Source of the DNA: RUG563 sp045590215
Lineage (GTDB): Bacteria > Bacillota > Clostridia > Christensenellales > Aristaeellaceae
Length of the DNA: 64,000 nucleotides
Reading direction: 5' to 3'
NCBI GenBank assembly: GCA_045590215.1
Contig: JAZNQO010000001.1
Location: 43,011-107,010, forward strand
Shown: in pieces, positions 16,233-25,385 of the stretch
How positions within the stretch are numbered: position 1 is the stretch's first letter
How the letters are laid out: each line of letters begins with the position of its first letter
Program-made: the position numbers and the translations under genes
Notes under the pieces: model-generated
The model's database searches: none
The model's input: only the letters and a program-made list of their open reading frames with translations
Told to the model about the DNA's origin: nothing

Positions 16233-17003
16233 ATGCGGATTTTGATTACCAATGACGATGGCATCGGTGCGGAAGGCATCAAGGCCTTGGCACAGGCGGC
16301 GATTGAGAGAGGGCACGAAGTGCTCATCAGTGCACCGGCTTTTCAGTGCAGTGCCAACAGCCAGCATGTAACCATCAGCCACCCGTTGATGGTGAAGAAA
16401 GTGAATTGGCCGGGGGCTGAGGCCTATGCCGTGGAGGGAACGCCCTGCGACTGCACCCGGCTGGCCCCCTTTCTGACGGATAACCGGCATTTTGATTTTT
16501 GCCTGTCCGGCATTAACCGGGGGGACAATGCCGGTAGCTCCGTCTATTACAGCGGCACGGCTGCGGCGGCACGGGAAGCGGCCATGCTTTATATTCCTTC
16601 CATGGCGGTTTCCATCGTCCGGGGGGCCACATGGGAGATGTATTGGCAGCTGGCGAAAAAGGCCGTGGAATTGGCCGAGGCGTTTGAGGGGGAAAAGCTG
16701 CCCCGGTTTACGTTCATTAACCTCAATGCCCCCTGCCTTGCTCCGGAAGAATGGAAGGAAATGGTGCTGTGCCCTTTGAGCAGCGGCTATTTCACCGATA
16801 CCTATCAGCGGCGGCACAGCCCTTCCGGCCAAACCTATTATTGGGTGGAGGAAGTGGACACGGCGGATTTGCCCATTGAGCCTGCAGAGCCGGGAAGCGA
16901 CCGCTATTTCTTGCAAGAAGGACATTTGACTTGCAGTTTTGTGGGTCCTTTTGGGTGTATAAACGGCAAATATACAGAAAAAATGCAAGATTTGATGAAA
17001 TAA
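16233..17003 (+). CDS. surE: 5'/3'-nucleotidase SurE
   Basis: A 256-residue SurE-fold metal-dependent phosphatase that dephosphorylates nucleoside 5'- and 3'-monophosphates in the cytoplasm. The N-terminal ILITNDDGI carries the two metal-binding aspartates; SGINRGDNAGSSVYYSGT near 90 is the second signature. The ATG at 16233 was chosen over a GTG nine bases upstream: MRILITNDDG is the family start and GGGTGGG is then correctly spaced. Monocistronic, with a TATAAT promoter just upstream. Confidence 0.95.
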   Translation: MRILITNDDGIGAEGIKALAQAAIERGHEVLISAPAFQCSANSQHVTISHPLMVKKVNWPGAEAYAVEGTPCDCTRLAPFLTDNRHFDFCLSGINRGDNAGSSVYYSGTAAAAREAAMLYIPSMAVSIVRGATWEMYWQLAKKAVELAEAFEGEKLPRFTFINLNAPCLAPEEWKEMVLCPLSSGYFTDTYQRRHSPSGQTYYWVEEVDTADLPIEPAEPGSDRYFLQEGHLTCSFVGPFGCINGKYTEKMQDLMK

Positions 17004-17005
17004 AC

Positions 17006-17034
17006 TTGCAAATTCATGTGCGCTCCCTTATAAT
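17006..17034 (+). promoter_or_regulatory. Promoter of the RpiR-BaiN-exonuclease operon
   Basis: TTGCAA (17006-17011), 17-base spacer, TATAAT (17029-17034), 33 bases before the rpiR-type start codon. Confidence 0.65.
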
Positions 17035-17067
17035 ATGGACAGTTTGTGTTGAAGGAAGGAATGCGCC

Positions 17068-17934
17068 ATGGAACAGAGAAACGATTTGATCGAGCGGCTG
17101 AATCTCACCGGGAAAAAGCTGAGCAAAAGCCATCGGTTGATTGCCAATTACATCGTGGAGCATTACGATAAAGCGGTGTTCATGACGGCAGCAATGCTGG
17201 GGGATATTGTGGGGGTCAGCGAAAGCACGGTGGTGCGTTTTGCGGTGGCTCTGGGATACGAAGGTTATCCCCAATTGCAGCATTCTTTGCAGGAGCTGGT
17301 GCGCCATCGGCTGACGGCGGTGCAGCGGTTTGAAATGAGCAGCGATATGGAAGAAAGTGCGGTGCTGTCCACCGTGCTGAAAGCGGATATGCTGAACATC
17401 CGGCATACAGCGGACGCCATCGACGGAGAAGCCTTTACGGCGGTGGTCAATAAAATGCTTTCCGCCAAAGCCATTTATATTCTTGGGCTGCGTTCGGCAG
17501 CACCGCTGGCGCAGTTTTTCGCCTATTATTTGAGCTTCATTTTTGACGATGTGCGGCTGGTGGCGGCGTCCAGCACGGACGTGTTTGAATCCATCGCCCG
17601 GATCAAAAAGGAAGATGTGCTGATCGGCATCAGTTTCCCCCGCTATTCCACCCGCACGCTGGAAGCCATGCGCTTTGCCCAGGAATGCGGCGCACAGGTG
17701 ATCGGCATTACGGACGGCATGATGAGTCCCTTATACAGTCAGGCAGACGTGTGCCTCACCGCCCGGACGGATATGGCTTCTTTCGTGGATTCGCTGGTGG
17801 CACCGCTCTCTTTGGTCAATGCGCTGCTGGTGGCACTGGCCATAAAAAAACGGGAAGACCTTTCCCGGCACTTTGAAAAACTGGAAGGAATCTGGGATGC
17901 TTACAGCATTTACACAAACAGGGAAAACCAATGA
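17068..17934 (+). CDS. MurR/RpiR family transcriptional regulator
   Basis: A 288-residue regulator with an N-terminal HTH_6 domain (residues 1-80; MLGDIVGVSESTVVRFAVALG is the recognition region) and a C-terminal SIS sugar-phosphate-binding domain (about 125-260; IYILGLRSAAPLAQFF and GISFPRYSTRTLEAMRFA). Such proteins sense phosphosugars and control sugar or amino-sugar catabolic genes. No obvious target operon adjoins it; downstream genes are a flavoprotein and an exonuclease, with which it overlaps. The target is therefore unresolved. Confidence 0.88.
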   Translation: MEQRNDLIERLNLTGKKLSKSHRLIANYIVEHYDKAVFMTAAMLGDIVGVSESTVVRFAVALGYEGYPQLQHSLQELVRHRLTAVQRFEMSSDMEESAVLSTVLKADMLNIRHTADAIDGEAFTAVVNKMLSAKAIYILGLRSAAPLAQFFAYYLSFIFDDVRLVAASSTDVFESIARIKKEDVLIGISFPRYSTRTLEAMRFAQECGAQVIGITDGMMSPLYSQADVCLTARTDMASFVDSLVAPLSLVNALLVALAIKKREDLSRHFEKLEGIWDAYSIYTNRENQ

Positions 17935-19168
17935 CGTGGTGGTCATTGGCGGCGGGGCAGCCGGGATGATGGCTGCGCTGTTTGCTGCGCAAAACGGGGC
18001 GAAAGTGACCCTGCTTGAAAAAAACGAAAAGCTGGGCAAAAAAATCTATATCACAGGCAAAGGCCGCTGCAATGTGACCAATGTGTGCGATGTGGACACC
18101 TTTTTGCAGAATGTGCCAAGGAACCCCCGGTTTTTGTTTGGTGCGCTGCGGCTGATGAACCCGGATGATATGCTGCAGCTTTTGCAGGAATGGGGCTGCG
18201 AAACAAAAGTGGAGCGGGGGCGGCGTGCCTTTCCCGTTTCCGATAAAGCCAGCGATGTGACCAAGGCCCTGGAAAAAGCCCTGCGGCAAAATGGCGTGCA
18301 AATCCGCCTGAACTGCGAAGTGAAAGGCCTTTTGCAAAACGAAAGCAGCGTATATGCCGTGGCAACCAGTTTGGGAAACGTGCCTTGCGGTGCTGTGGTT
18401 ATTTGTACCGGCGGCCTTTCCTATCCGTCCACTGGATCCACTGGGGACGGCTATCACTTTGCGGAGCAAATGGGCTTGAAAGTGACGGAAAGAAAGCCTT
18501 CCTTGGTGGGGCTTTTGACGAAGGAAAAGTGGCCTATGGCCTTGCAGGGGCTGACGCTGAAAAATGTTTGCCTAACAGGCACCAGTTGTGGTAAAATAAT
18601 ATACTCGGAGCTGGGAGAAATGCTGTTTACCCATTTTGGCATTTCGGGACCGCTGGTGATTGAGCTTTCCTCCCATCTGCCGGACAAGGGTGAAGTGACC
18701 GCTGTGCTGGATTTGAAGCCGGGATTGACAGACGAGCAATTGGACGCTCGGTTGCAAAGGGAAATCAAGGCAAACGGCAAAAAGCAGGTTACATCCCTTT
18801 TGCAGACGCTGCTTCCCCAAAGGATGGCGCAGGTGTTTGCGGAATGCTTGGGTATTCAGCAGACCAAGGTGTGCAGCCAGCTGACGGGGAAGGAAAGGGC
18901 GCAGATGGTGCATTTCCTCAAAGCCTTGCCGCTTACCATTTCCGGCACCCGTTCCTTGCAGGAAGCCATTGTGACACGGGGCGGCGTGGATGTGAAGGGC
19001 ATTGCGCCAAACACCATGGCGGCAAAAAGTGTGCCCAATCTCTTTTTTGCCGGGGAAGTGCTGGATGTGGATGCCCATACCGGCGGATATAATTTGCAAA
19101 TCGCCTTTTCCACCGGCGCATTGGCCGGGAAAAGCGCAGCATTATTCGTGAAAGATAGGAATGAATGA
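17897..19168 (+). CDS. BaiN/YhiN family NAD(P)/FAD-dependent oxidoreductase
   Basis: A 423-residue HI0933-type flavoprotein. The FAD-binding Rossmann motif VVVIGGGAAGMMAA is at residues 14-27; KKIYITGKGRCNVTN near 46-60 is the family hallmark; GEVLDVDAHTGGYNLQIA near the C-terminus is the second FAD contact. The start at 17897 (RBS GGAAGGAA) places the gene 38 bases into the regulator's 3' end. Members are often annotated as aminoacetone oxidase or, through BaiN, linked to bile-acid dehydroxylation; I would not claim either activity here. Confidence 0.88.
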   Translation: MLTAFTQTGKTNDVVVIGGGAAGMMAALFAAQNGAKVTLLEKNEKLGKKIYITGKGRCNVTNVCDVDTFLQNVPRNPRFLFGALRLMNPDDMLQLLQEWGCETKVERGRRAFPVSDKASDVTKALEKALRQNGVQIRLNCEVKGLLQNESSVYAVATSLGNVPCGAVVICTGGLSYPSTGSTGDGYHFAEQMGLKVTERKPSLVGLLTKEKWPMALQGLTLKNVCLTGTSCGKIIYSELGEMLFTHFGISGPLVIELSSHLPDKGEVTAVLDLKPGLTDEQLDARLQREIKANGKKQVTSLLQTLLPQRMAQVFAECLGIQQTKVCSQLTGKERAQMVHFLKALPLTISGTRSLQEAIVTRGGVDVKGIAPNTMAAKSVPNLFFAGEVLDVDAHTGGYNLQIAFSTGALAGKSAALFVKDRNE

Positions 19169-19170
19169 CC

Positions 19171-20121
19171 ATGCAGTATATTGTGCTGGATCTGGAGTGG
19201 AATCAGCCCATCTCCTATAATTCCGCAGCGTATAAAAACGTTGGCGGCAAATTGCTGTTTGAATTGATCCAGATTGGTGCTGTGAAGGTGGATGAAAAGA
19301 TGCAGGTGGTGGATTCCTTCAGCCAGCTCATCTGCCCCCAGCAGTATCTGAAATTGCATCCCCGCATTTCCCGGATCACCCATATCACGCAGGAAGATCT
19401 GATGGGTGCGCCGGAGTTCAACGAGGCGGTGGCCGCCTTTGCCGCATGGTGCGGCGAGGATTATGTGCTGCTGACATGGGGCTGCGACGACGTTTCGGTG
19501 CTGGATCAGAACATGACGTTTTTCGGTTGCGAAACGAAGCTGAGCAAAATTTATGACATTCAGCAGCTCTTTGGCCGGGTGATCGGCAACAGCAAGGAGC
19601 GCAAGGGGCTCAAATCCGCCATGGATTATTATGAAATTGTGCCGGATGAAGAGAATAAGCCCTTCCATAACGCCGAAAACGATGCCTATTATACGGCCTT
19701 GGTGTTTGCCCGGCTGCCGGAGCCTGCGCAGGTGCTGGAATTCCCCCTGACCCCCCGGAAATTGCAGCATCTGGACCGTAAAAAGAAGGAATGTCAGGCC
19801 ATTTTGCGGGTGCGCAGCATGAAGGACGGCCTGCAATCCGCCGCTGCCATGAAGCCCCCCTGCCCTGCCTGCGGCAAGAAGCTGGAAGTGAAGGAAGGGT
19901 ATGTGAAGCAGGGCGAAAACAAGTTTATGGCATTGGCGGATTGCCCCCAGCACGGGCTGGCTTTCTTTAAGCTGACCTTCAGCAAAAATGAAGAAGGCAA
20001 GCGTGTGATGATCCGGGCTGCGTCTCTTTCCGAAGAGCAGAACCCGGCCTATGTGAACACCAAGCATTTGCAGTGGCAGCAGAAGATGGCCCTGCAGAAA
20101 GAAGCAGAAGAAAAAGAATAA
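19171..20121 (+). CDS. DnaQ-like 3'-5' exonuclease (KapD type) with zinc ribbon
   Basis: A 316-residue protein. The DEDD exonuclease domain starts at once with YIVLDLEWNQ (motif Exo I) and ends with AENDAYYTALVFARL (Exo III-type) near 165. A C-terminal extension from about 220 carries CPACGKKLEV and a later CPQHG, a probable zinc ribbon. It likely trims RNA or DNA 3' ends, related to sporulation inhibitor KapD-like nucleases. Start: ATG at 19171 has AGGA at the proper distance; an ATG at 19165 overlapping the previous stop is possible. Last gene of the regulator operon. Confidence 0.82.
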   Translation: MQYIVLDLEWNQPISYNSAAYKNVGGKLLFELIQIGAVKVDEKMQVVDSFSQLICPQQYLKLHPRISRITHITQEDLMGAPEFNEAVAAFAAWCGEDYVLLTWGCDDVSVLDQNMTFFGCETKLSKIYDIQQLFGRVIGNSKERKGLKSAMDYYEIVPDEENKPFHNAENDAYYTALVFARLPEPAQVLEFPLTPRKLQHLDRKKKECQAILRVRSMKDGLQSAAAMKPPCPACGKKLEVKEGYVKQGENKFMALADCPQHGLAFFKLTFSKNEEGKRVMIRAASLSEEQNPAYVNTKHLQWQQKMALQKEAEEKE

Positions 20122-20130
20122 AGAAAAACA

Positions 20131-20184
20131 AAAGGGGGCAGCCTTCCCGAAAAATGGGGTGAGGCAAGCCCCCTTTGGGTTTTT
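20131..20184 (+). terminator. Terminator after the exonuclease
   Basis: A perfect 9-base stem AAAGGGGGC (20131-20139) / GCCCCCTTT (20168-20176) with a long loop, followed by GGG and five T. Confidence 0.75.
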
Positions 20185-20208
20185 GAGGACAGAGCCGGGA
20201 GGAAAGAA

Positions 20209-21855
20209 ATGATTATTTCCATTTTGGGGAAAGAAAAAGAATATCAAAAGCCGGTGCAGGTTTTGCAAATAATCCGGGATATGGCTCCGGAATATACAGA
20301 GCAGGCTCTTGGCTGCTTTTGCGGCGGCAGGGCGTTGGAACTGACGGCGGAAATTGATGAAAGCTGTGCTTTGCATCCCATCACCTTCCAAAACGAAGAA
20401 GGCCGCAGAATTTACGAGCGCACGGTTCGCTTTGTGTTGCTGCTGGCTGTAAAGCGGCTGCTTGGGGAAGGGTACCATGTACGGATTGAGCATTCCATCG
20501 GCTATGGGCTGTACATGCGGCTGATGGAAAAGGAAATGGACGCAGAGACGGTGGTTCAGCTGGAAGCGGAAATGCAGCGCATTGTGGATGCGGATTGGCC
20601 GCTTCTTCGCCATCAATGGACACGGGAGGAAGCCATCCGCTATTTTCAAATGCAGGGGCAGGAGGAGAAGGTGCGGCTTTTGGCTTACCGGCCTTATGAC
20701 TATTTCCCGGTGTATGTGTGCGGCGATATGGCGGATTATTTTTACGGGGCTATGCTGCCTTCCACGGGCTATGTGCCGGTGTTCAAGCTCAAGTATCATG
20801 CGCCGGGCATGGTGCTGCAGCTGCCGTCTCCCAAGGATGTAGGAAAGCCTGCGCCTTTTGTGGAAAGGGAAAAGCATTTGCAGGTCTTCGCCCAGAGCAA
20901 CCGTTGGTGCGATATTCTGAACTGCAAAAATGCGGCGGATTTGAACGACATGACGGTGAGCGGCAAGCTGCGTGAATTTATCCGGGTGAATGAAGCGTTG
21001 CACGATAAATCCATTGGGGAGATTGCGGACGGCATTGATGGGATGGGCGTCCGGGCAGTATTTGTGGCCGGGCCGTCTTCCAGCGGCAAGACCACCTTTT
21101 CCAATCGGCTGTGTATTCATCTGCGGGTACTGGGCAAAAAGCCGGTGCTGATTTCCCTGGACGATTTTTACCGCAACCGGGAAGAATTGCCCTTGGAAGC
21201 GGACGGCGAGCCGGACTTGGAAGCCCTGTCTTCTCTGGATGTGTCTTATTTTCAATCCTGCATGCAAAAGCTGCTTTCCGGGGAAGAGGCCTTGCTGCCC
21301 TCCTTTGACTTCAGCGTGGCAAAGCGCAAAGAGGAATATAAGCCTCTGCGGCTGGAAGAAGGGCAGATTCTGGTGATTGAGGGCATCCACGGCCTGAACC
21401 CGGCATTGCATCAGGGCTTGAAGCCGGGCGCAGTTGCCAAGGTGTATATCAGCGAGCTCACCTGCCTGAATCTGGATAACCACAACCGTATCCGCACAAC
21501 GGATGCAAGGCTGCTTCGCCGCATTGTGCGTGACAAGCAATTCCGCAATACCAAGCCGGAAGAAACTCTGAAAATGTGGAACAGCGTGCGAAGGGGCGAG
21601 GAGAAATGGATTTTTCCCTATCAGGAGGAAGCGGATTTCATGTTCAATTCCGCCTTGCACTATGAACTGCCGGTTTTGAAAAAGTATGTATATCAGACGC
21701 TGATGGAAATTCCGCCGGAGGACAGCTGCTATCTGGCGGCGCGACGGCTGATTAAGATTTTGCATTATCTTTTGCCTGCGCCGGAAGAGGTGATGGAGGA
21801 AATTCCACCGCTTTCCCTGCTCCGGGAATTTATCGGCGGCTGTACTTTCTATTGA
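20209..21855 (+). CDS. Nucleoside kinase with N-terminal TGS/ThrRS-like region
   Basis: A 548-residue protein of the Firmicutes/Thermotogae type in which a TGS-like and threonyl-tRNA-synthetase second-domain-like region (about 1-230; RHQWTREEAIRYFQMQGQ is typical) precedes a uridine-kinase-like P-loop domain. Walker A GPSSSGKTTFSNRL is near 286; LISLDDFYRNREELPLEADG and IEGIHGLNPAL follow as in uridine kinases. It should phosphorylate uridine/cytidine or a related nucleoside; the fused tRNA-synthetase-like part has no established role. GGGAGGAAAG gives the start. Confidence 0.85.
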   Translation: MIISILGKEKEYQKPVQVLQIIRDMAPEYTEQALGCFCGGRALELTAEIDESCALHPITFQNEEGRRIYERTVRFVLLLAVKRLLGEGYHVRIEHSIGYGLYMRLMEKEMDAETVVQLEAEMQRIVDADWPLLRHQWTREEAIRYFQMQGQEEKVRLLAYRPYDYFPVYVCGDMADYFYGAMLPSTGYVPVFKLKYHAPGMVLQLPSPKDVGKPAPFVEREKHLQVFAQSNRWCDILNCKNAADLNDMTVSGKLREFIRVNEALHDKSIGEIADGIDGMGVRAVFVAGPSSSGKTTFSNRLCIHLRVLGKKPVLISLDDFYRNREELPLEADGEPDLEALSSLDVSYFQSCMQKLLSGEEALLPSFDFSVAKRKEEYKPLRLEEGQILVIEGIHGLNPALHQGLKPGAVAKVYISELTCLNLDNHNRIRTTDARLLRRIVRDKQFRNTKPEETLKMWNSVRRGEEKWIFPYQEEADFMFNSALHYELPVLKKYVYQTLMEIPPEDSCYLAARRLIKILHYLLPAPEEVMEEIPPLSLLREFIGGCTFY

Positions 21856-21894
21856 GCGTTTTTGCATATGCTTCCCTGAACGGAGGGGAGCAAT

Positions 21895-22557
21895 ATGGCT
21901 GAAAAGAAAAAGGGAAAAGGCAGGCGTATTTTGCGGCTGTTGCTATTGGCAGTGCTTTTGCTTGCTGCGCTTTTTCTGCTTTTGCAAAAGAATTTGGAAG
22001 CGGTTATTCTGGATATGGCGCACGCACGGGCGGAAGCCATGGCGGTTGCCTATATCCATGAGGCTACTCAAAACCTGATTTCCGATGAAATTCCCTACAC
22101 CGATATGATGACGGTGCATACCGATGATACCGGCAAAGTGACCATGCTGGAAGCCAATACCGTGGAAATGAACAGGCTTTCCACCCAGGCTGCCCTTTTG
22201 ACCCAGAAACGGCTGGACAGTGCCGACGCCCAAAGCGTTTCCATTCCCTTGGGGGCAGCCCTGGGCATTCCTTTTCTATCGGCGTTGGGGCCGAAAATTC
22301 AGGTGAGGATTGTGCCGGTGAGTGCCGTTTCCGCTGCATTTTTTACGGAGTTTGAGGCGGCTGGCATTAACCAGACGAGGCACAAAATTTATCTCTCCCT
22401 GCAGACTACGGTGCGGCTGGTGATTCCTTCCGGGGCAAAGCAGGTTTCCCTGGAAAGCCAGGTTTTGGTGGCGGAAAGCATCATTGTGGGGGACGTGCCG
22501 GGCACTTATGTGCAGGTTCCGCAATATGACGATGCCTTAAACTTCGCAATTCCTTGA
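21895..22557 (+). CDS. yunB: Sporulation protein YunB
   Basis: A 220-residue membrane-anchored protein: a basic N-terminus (KKKGKGRR), one hydrophobic helix (residues 15-32), then an extracytoplasmic domain of YunB type (IQVRIVPVSAVSAAFFTEF, then TRHKIYLSLQTTVRLVIPSG). YunB is made under sigma-E in the mother cell of Bacillus and needed for proper sporulation. It indicates a spore-forming host. It starts 39 bases after the kinase with a CGGAGGGGAGC site. Confidence 0.88.
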   Translation: MAEKKKGKGRRILRLLLLAVLLLAALFLLLQKNLEAVILDMAHARAEAMAVAYIHEATQNLISDEIPYTDMMTVHTDDTGKVTMLEANTVEMNRLSTQAALLTQKRLDSADAQSVSIPLGAALGIPFLSALGPKIQVRIVPVSAVSAAFFTEFEAAGINQTRHKIYLSLQTTVRLVIPSGAKQVSLESQVLVAESIIVGDVPGTYVQVPQYDDALNFAIP

Positions 22558-22607
22558 TTTTTTTGTGTTTATATGATAATATATTCGTAACAAATTGCGC
22601 TGTTTAC

Positions 22608-22636
22608 TTGACAGCGTGCCATATATGCTCTAAAAT
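22608..22636 (+). promoter_or_regulatory. Promoter of the CARDB-type surface protein
   Basis: TTGACA (22608-22613), 17-base spacer, TAAAAT (22631-22636), 67 bases before the start codon. Confidence 0.65.
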
Positions 22637-22703
22637 GTTTAGAGAATATGGATATTTTTCTCCCAGCATGGAAAACGTGCTTGGAGGGAGGGAGGGGCAA
22701 TAT

Positions 22704-24524
22704 ATGACATTTGCCCGGAAAATGATAAAATTTGCAAGCCTGCTGCTGATGGCGGCACTGCTTTTTGGCATGTGCACGCAGGCGTTGGCTGTGGTGGACC
22801 CCATTGATTTTGACATACAGATTACGCCGGATAGCCTGACGGCTCCGGGGGATGTGCAGGTGTCGCTGCGAGTGGCCAATGTGGGCAGCGCAGATATGAC
22901 GGATCCTGTCACGCTGTATGACCCGGCCGGAAACGTTGTGGCCTCCTTTGGCGACGGCGGCAGCGTGATGCTTGCAGCCGGTGCGTTCAAAACGTGGGAA
23001 GGTACCTGGAAGGTAACGGAAGCCCAGCTGGACAAGGGCGAAATTTCCTATGCCCTGAAATATCATCTGCAGGATGATAATCAGGAATTGATTGCCATGA
23101 ACAGCGCAGCGGTGGCCAAGGTGAACTTCATCGGCGAAAAGGTGGGCCTCACCGTTAACCGCACCGTGACCCCCGAAGTTGTACGCCCCGGCAAGGAAGT
23201 GACGGTATCCTATGAGCTGTATAACAACGGCAATGTGGATATTAAGGATATCCGTGTAAAAGAGGCCATTGATCGCAACGCCCAGAAGGTGGACCGGCTG
23301 CAGCCCGGCGAAAAGAAGACCCTGACATTCTCCAGCAAAATCGGCAATGCGGACTTGGTCAGCAGCGCAGATATCACCTATAAAGCCGGGGAAGATACCA
23401 AGACCCAAACCAAAGAGATTGAAGAGCAGGTGATTCCGCTGGCTCGCCCCAATCTGCACATTGAAATCGTTTCCCCCACTACCGGCGTGAACATCAAGGA
23501 AACCGCCAAATTGCAGGTGATTTTCAAAAATGACGGTAATGTGACCTATTCCAATGTTTCCGTGTCCGATGTGAACAAGGGCGAAATCTTCACCAACCTC
23601 ACCATTCCCGCAGGGGCCACTGTGACGGAAGAAAAGGAATTTATCCTCACGGAAAAAACCACCTTTAAGGTGACGGCTACCCTGCCCGATAATACCGGCG
23701 AAACCAGAACCGCCACTTCCAATGAGCTGACTGTCGGCGTTTTTGATCCCACCAAGACGCTGCTGCTCACTTTGAACCTCACCAGTAATCAGGAAACCGT
23801 GCAGGCAGCCCCGGCGGATGTTCGCTTCACCCTGACCGTCACCAACAACAGCAATATCAAGGCTGAAAACATCGGCATTTCCCATGGCTCCACTTCCATC
23901 GCCACCATTGATGCACTGGAAGCAGGCGAAAGCGCAACCATCACAAGGGATGTGCGCATTTCCCAGGTGGGCAAGTTCCGCTTCACTGCCACGGCCAAGG
24001 ATACCATGAACAACGAAGTGGCCTTCGATTCCAACACCCTGCAGCTTTCCTATGCGCCGGCCACGGCAGCCCCGGAAGTGGAAGTAATCCCCACCCCTGC
24101 CGCTCCCAAGGCCGTAACGCCTGCCCCGGTGGATGATATCCTCTATAAGACCCGTGATGCGCTTACCATCGCCCTGACGGTAGCCGGCGTGATCTTCGCT
24201 GTGCTGATGATTCTGTTTGTGGTGTCCACGGTGGCTCGCCTGCGCAACAAGAGCAAATCCAAGGCGGCCTATGACCATCTGGAGCTTTCCGAGCGTCGGG
24301 ATTATACCGAACCGGCCGACCTGGACGACGAAGAAATTACCCAGACCCATGAACGGGGCGAATTGACGCCTGTTGTGCCCCTGCAGGAAGAACAGACGGA
24401 AAAGAAGCCTGAAGGGGACGGCGAAGGGGTCTATCGCATTTCCCGTTCGGCGGATGATGGGGCTGAAAAGCCTGCGGAGCGTCATGCGGTGAAGGAAGTT
24501 TCCGCTGACGACGGCGAAGAATAA
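22704..24524 (+). CDS. Membrane-anchored protein with tandem CARDB/Ig-like domains
   Basis: A 606-residue protein: signal peptide (cleavage after QALA near 30), then about four immunoglobulin-like repeats of CARDB/DUF11 style, recognisable by recurring YELYNNGNVDIKDIRV, VIFKNDGNVTYSNVSV and LTVTNNSNIKAENIGI. A Pro/Ala-rich spacer, a transmembrane helix near 530-550 (VAGVIFAVLMILFVVSTVA) and an acidic cytoplasmic tail of about 75 residues follow. GGGAGGGAGGGGC gives the start. It may be a cell-surface scaffold or sensor; there is no enzyme domain. Function unknown. Confidence 0.8.
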   Translation: MTFARKMIKFASLLLMAALLFGMCTQALAVVDPIDFDIQITPDSLTAPGDVQVSLRVANVGSADMTDPVTLYDPAGNVVASFGDGGSVMLAAGAFKTWEGTWKVTEAQLDKGEISYALKYHLQDDNQELIAMNSAAVAKVNFIGEKVGLTVNRTVTPEVVRPGKEVTVSYELYNNGNVDIKDIRVKEAIDRNAQKVDRLQPGEKKTLTFSSKIGNADLVSSADITYKAGEDTKTQTKEIEEQVIPLARPNLHIEIVSPTTGVNIKETAKLQVIFKNDGNVTYSNVSVSDVNKGEIFTNLTIPAGATVTEEKEFILTEKTTFKVTATLPDNTGETRTATSNELTVGVFDPTKTLLLTLNLTSNQETVQAAPADVRFTLTVTNNSNIKAENIGISHGSTSIATIDALEAGESATITRDVRISQVGKFRFTATAKDTMNNEVAFDSNTLQLSYAPATAAPEVEVIPTPAAPKAVTPAPVDDILYKTRDALTIALTVAGVIFAVLMILFVVSTVARLRNKSKSKAAYDHLELSERRDYTEPADLDDEEITQTHERGELTPVVPLQEEQTEKKPEGDGEGVYRISRSADDGAEKPAERHAVKEVSADDGEE

Positions 24525-24542
24525 AATCAATTAAGCAACCCG

Positions 24543-24588
24543 GAAGGCTGTTTCCGAAGGCGAAAGCTGAAGAAGCAGCCTTCTTTTT
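24543..24588 (+). terminator. Terminator after the CARDB-type gene
   Basis: GAAGGCTG (24543-24550) pairs with CAGCCTTC (24576-24583) and is followed by five T. The stem is just upstream of the next gene's ribosome binding site. Confidence 0.8.
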
Positions 24589-24613
24589 AGCAGCCGGGAA
24601 GGAAAGGGAAACA

Positions 24614-25204
24614 ATGATAGAAAATCTGCATCGGATGATGGAACAGGTGCTGCTCCATGTGGAAAAGGAAAAGCCGCCGGTGGTGGTGCTGGATGGCATG
24701 TGCGGCAGCGGCAAAACCACGCTTGCCAAGGCACTGGTGGCGGAAATGCAGTGTCCGCTGATTCAGATGGACGATTTTTTCCTGCTCTATGAAATGCGCA
24801 CAGAGGAACGCTTAAAAATGCCCGGCGGCAATGTGCACTTCGAGCGGTTCGGTAAAGAAGTGCTGCCCTTTATCGGAAAGAAGGAAGGGTTTACCTACCG
24901 GCGTTTCTCTTGCAGCGATGGCACGTTTTCCCCTGCTTTCTGCCCGGCTTCGGATGTGCGCATTGTGGAGGGCAGCTATAGCCTGCATCCCCATTTTCAG
25001 GCGGCGTGGCAGGGGATGGGGGCATTGACGGTGTTTTTGTCCGTTGGGGAAGGGGAGCAGCTGCGGCGGCTTTCCAGGCGCAACCCAGCCTTATTGGAAC
25101 GCTTCCAATCCGCATGGATTCCCATGGAAAACCAGTATTTTGCGGCGTACAAAATCCGGGAAAAGGCCGACCTTTGCCTGCATAGCCCGGAGAGGGAGGA
25201 ATGA
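24614..25204 (+). CDS. P-loop uridine kinase-like protein
   Basis: A 196-residue P-loop NTPase. Walker A GMCGSGKTTLAKAL lies at residues 29-42; QMDDFFLLYEMRTEERL near 52-70 corresponds to the uridine/AMP kinase lid region, and IVEGSYSLHP near 116 to the Walker B-type strand. Related proteins are annotated uridine kinase or (d)CTP kinase-like. It lacks the usual C-terminal part, being shorter than true Udk (about 210 residues). Substrate uncertain. Confidence 0.75.
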   Translation: MIENLHRMMEQVLLHVEKEKPPVVVLDGMCGSGKTTLAKALVAEMQCPLIQMDDFFLLYEMRTEERLKMPGGNVHFERFGKEVLPFIGKKEGFTYRRFSCSDGTFSPAFCPASDVRIVEGSYSLHPHFQAAWQGMGALTVFLSVGEGEQLRRLSRRNPALLERFQSAWIPMENQYFAAYKIREKADLCLHSPEREE

Positions 25205-25330
25205 GCGTGCCGTTCAAGGTATAGACAGGGCTTTCGAAGAGCAAAATGCGCTTTTTTCAATTCCCCGTGCCTGATGGGCAGGGGAAAGAAGCTTTCTTTC
25301 AGTGAAATTTCGTTTCTTTGTGAAAAATGA

Positions 25331-25359
25331 TTGACTTTTTTCTCGTTCTCTGTTATAAT
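25331..25359 (+). promoter_or_regulatory. Promoter of the tRNA-Thr/tRNA-Pro unit
   Basis: TTGACT (25331-25336), 17-base spacer, TATAAT (25354-25359), 27 bases before the tRNA-Thr 5' end. Confidence 0.75.
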
Positions 25360-25385
25360 CTTTGACGCTGGCAATGCGCCGGTGT

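Noticed and set aside
17897..19168. Bile-acid dehydroxylation gene baiN
   Set aside because: The family match is to the broad HI0933/YhiN group. No other bai genes are present, so the specific function is not claimed.
18856..21867. 1003-codon open frame on the minus strand
   Set aside because: It runs antisense through three well-supported plus-strand genes (BaiN-type flavoprotein, exonuclease, nucleoside kinase) and has no recognisable domain. It is an effect of codon usage.
22569..24530. 653-codon minus-strand frame
   Set aside because: Antisense to the CARDB-type gene, which has a promoter, signal peptide and terminator.
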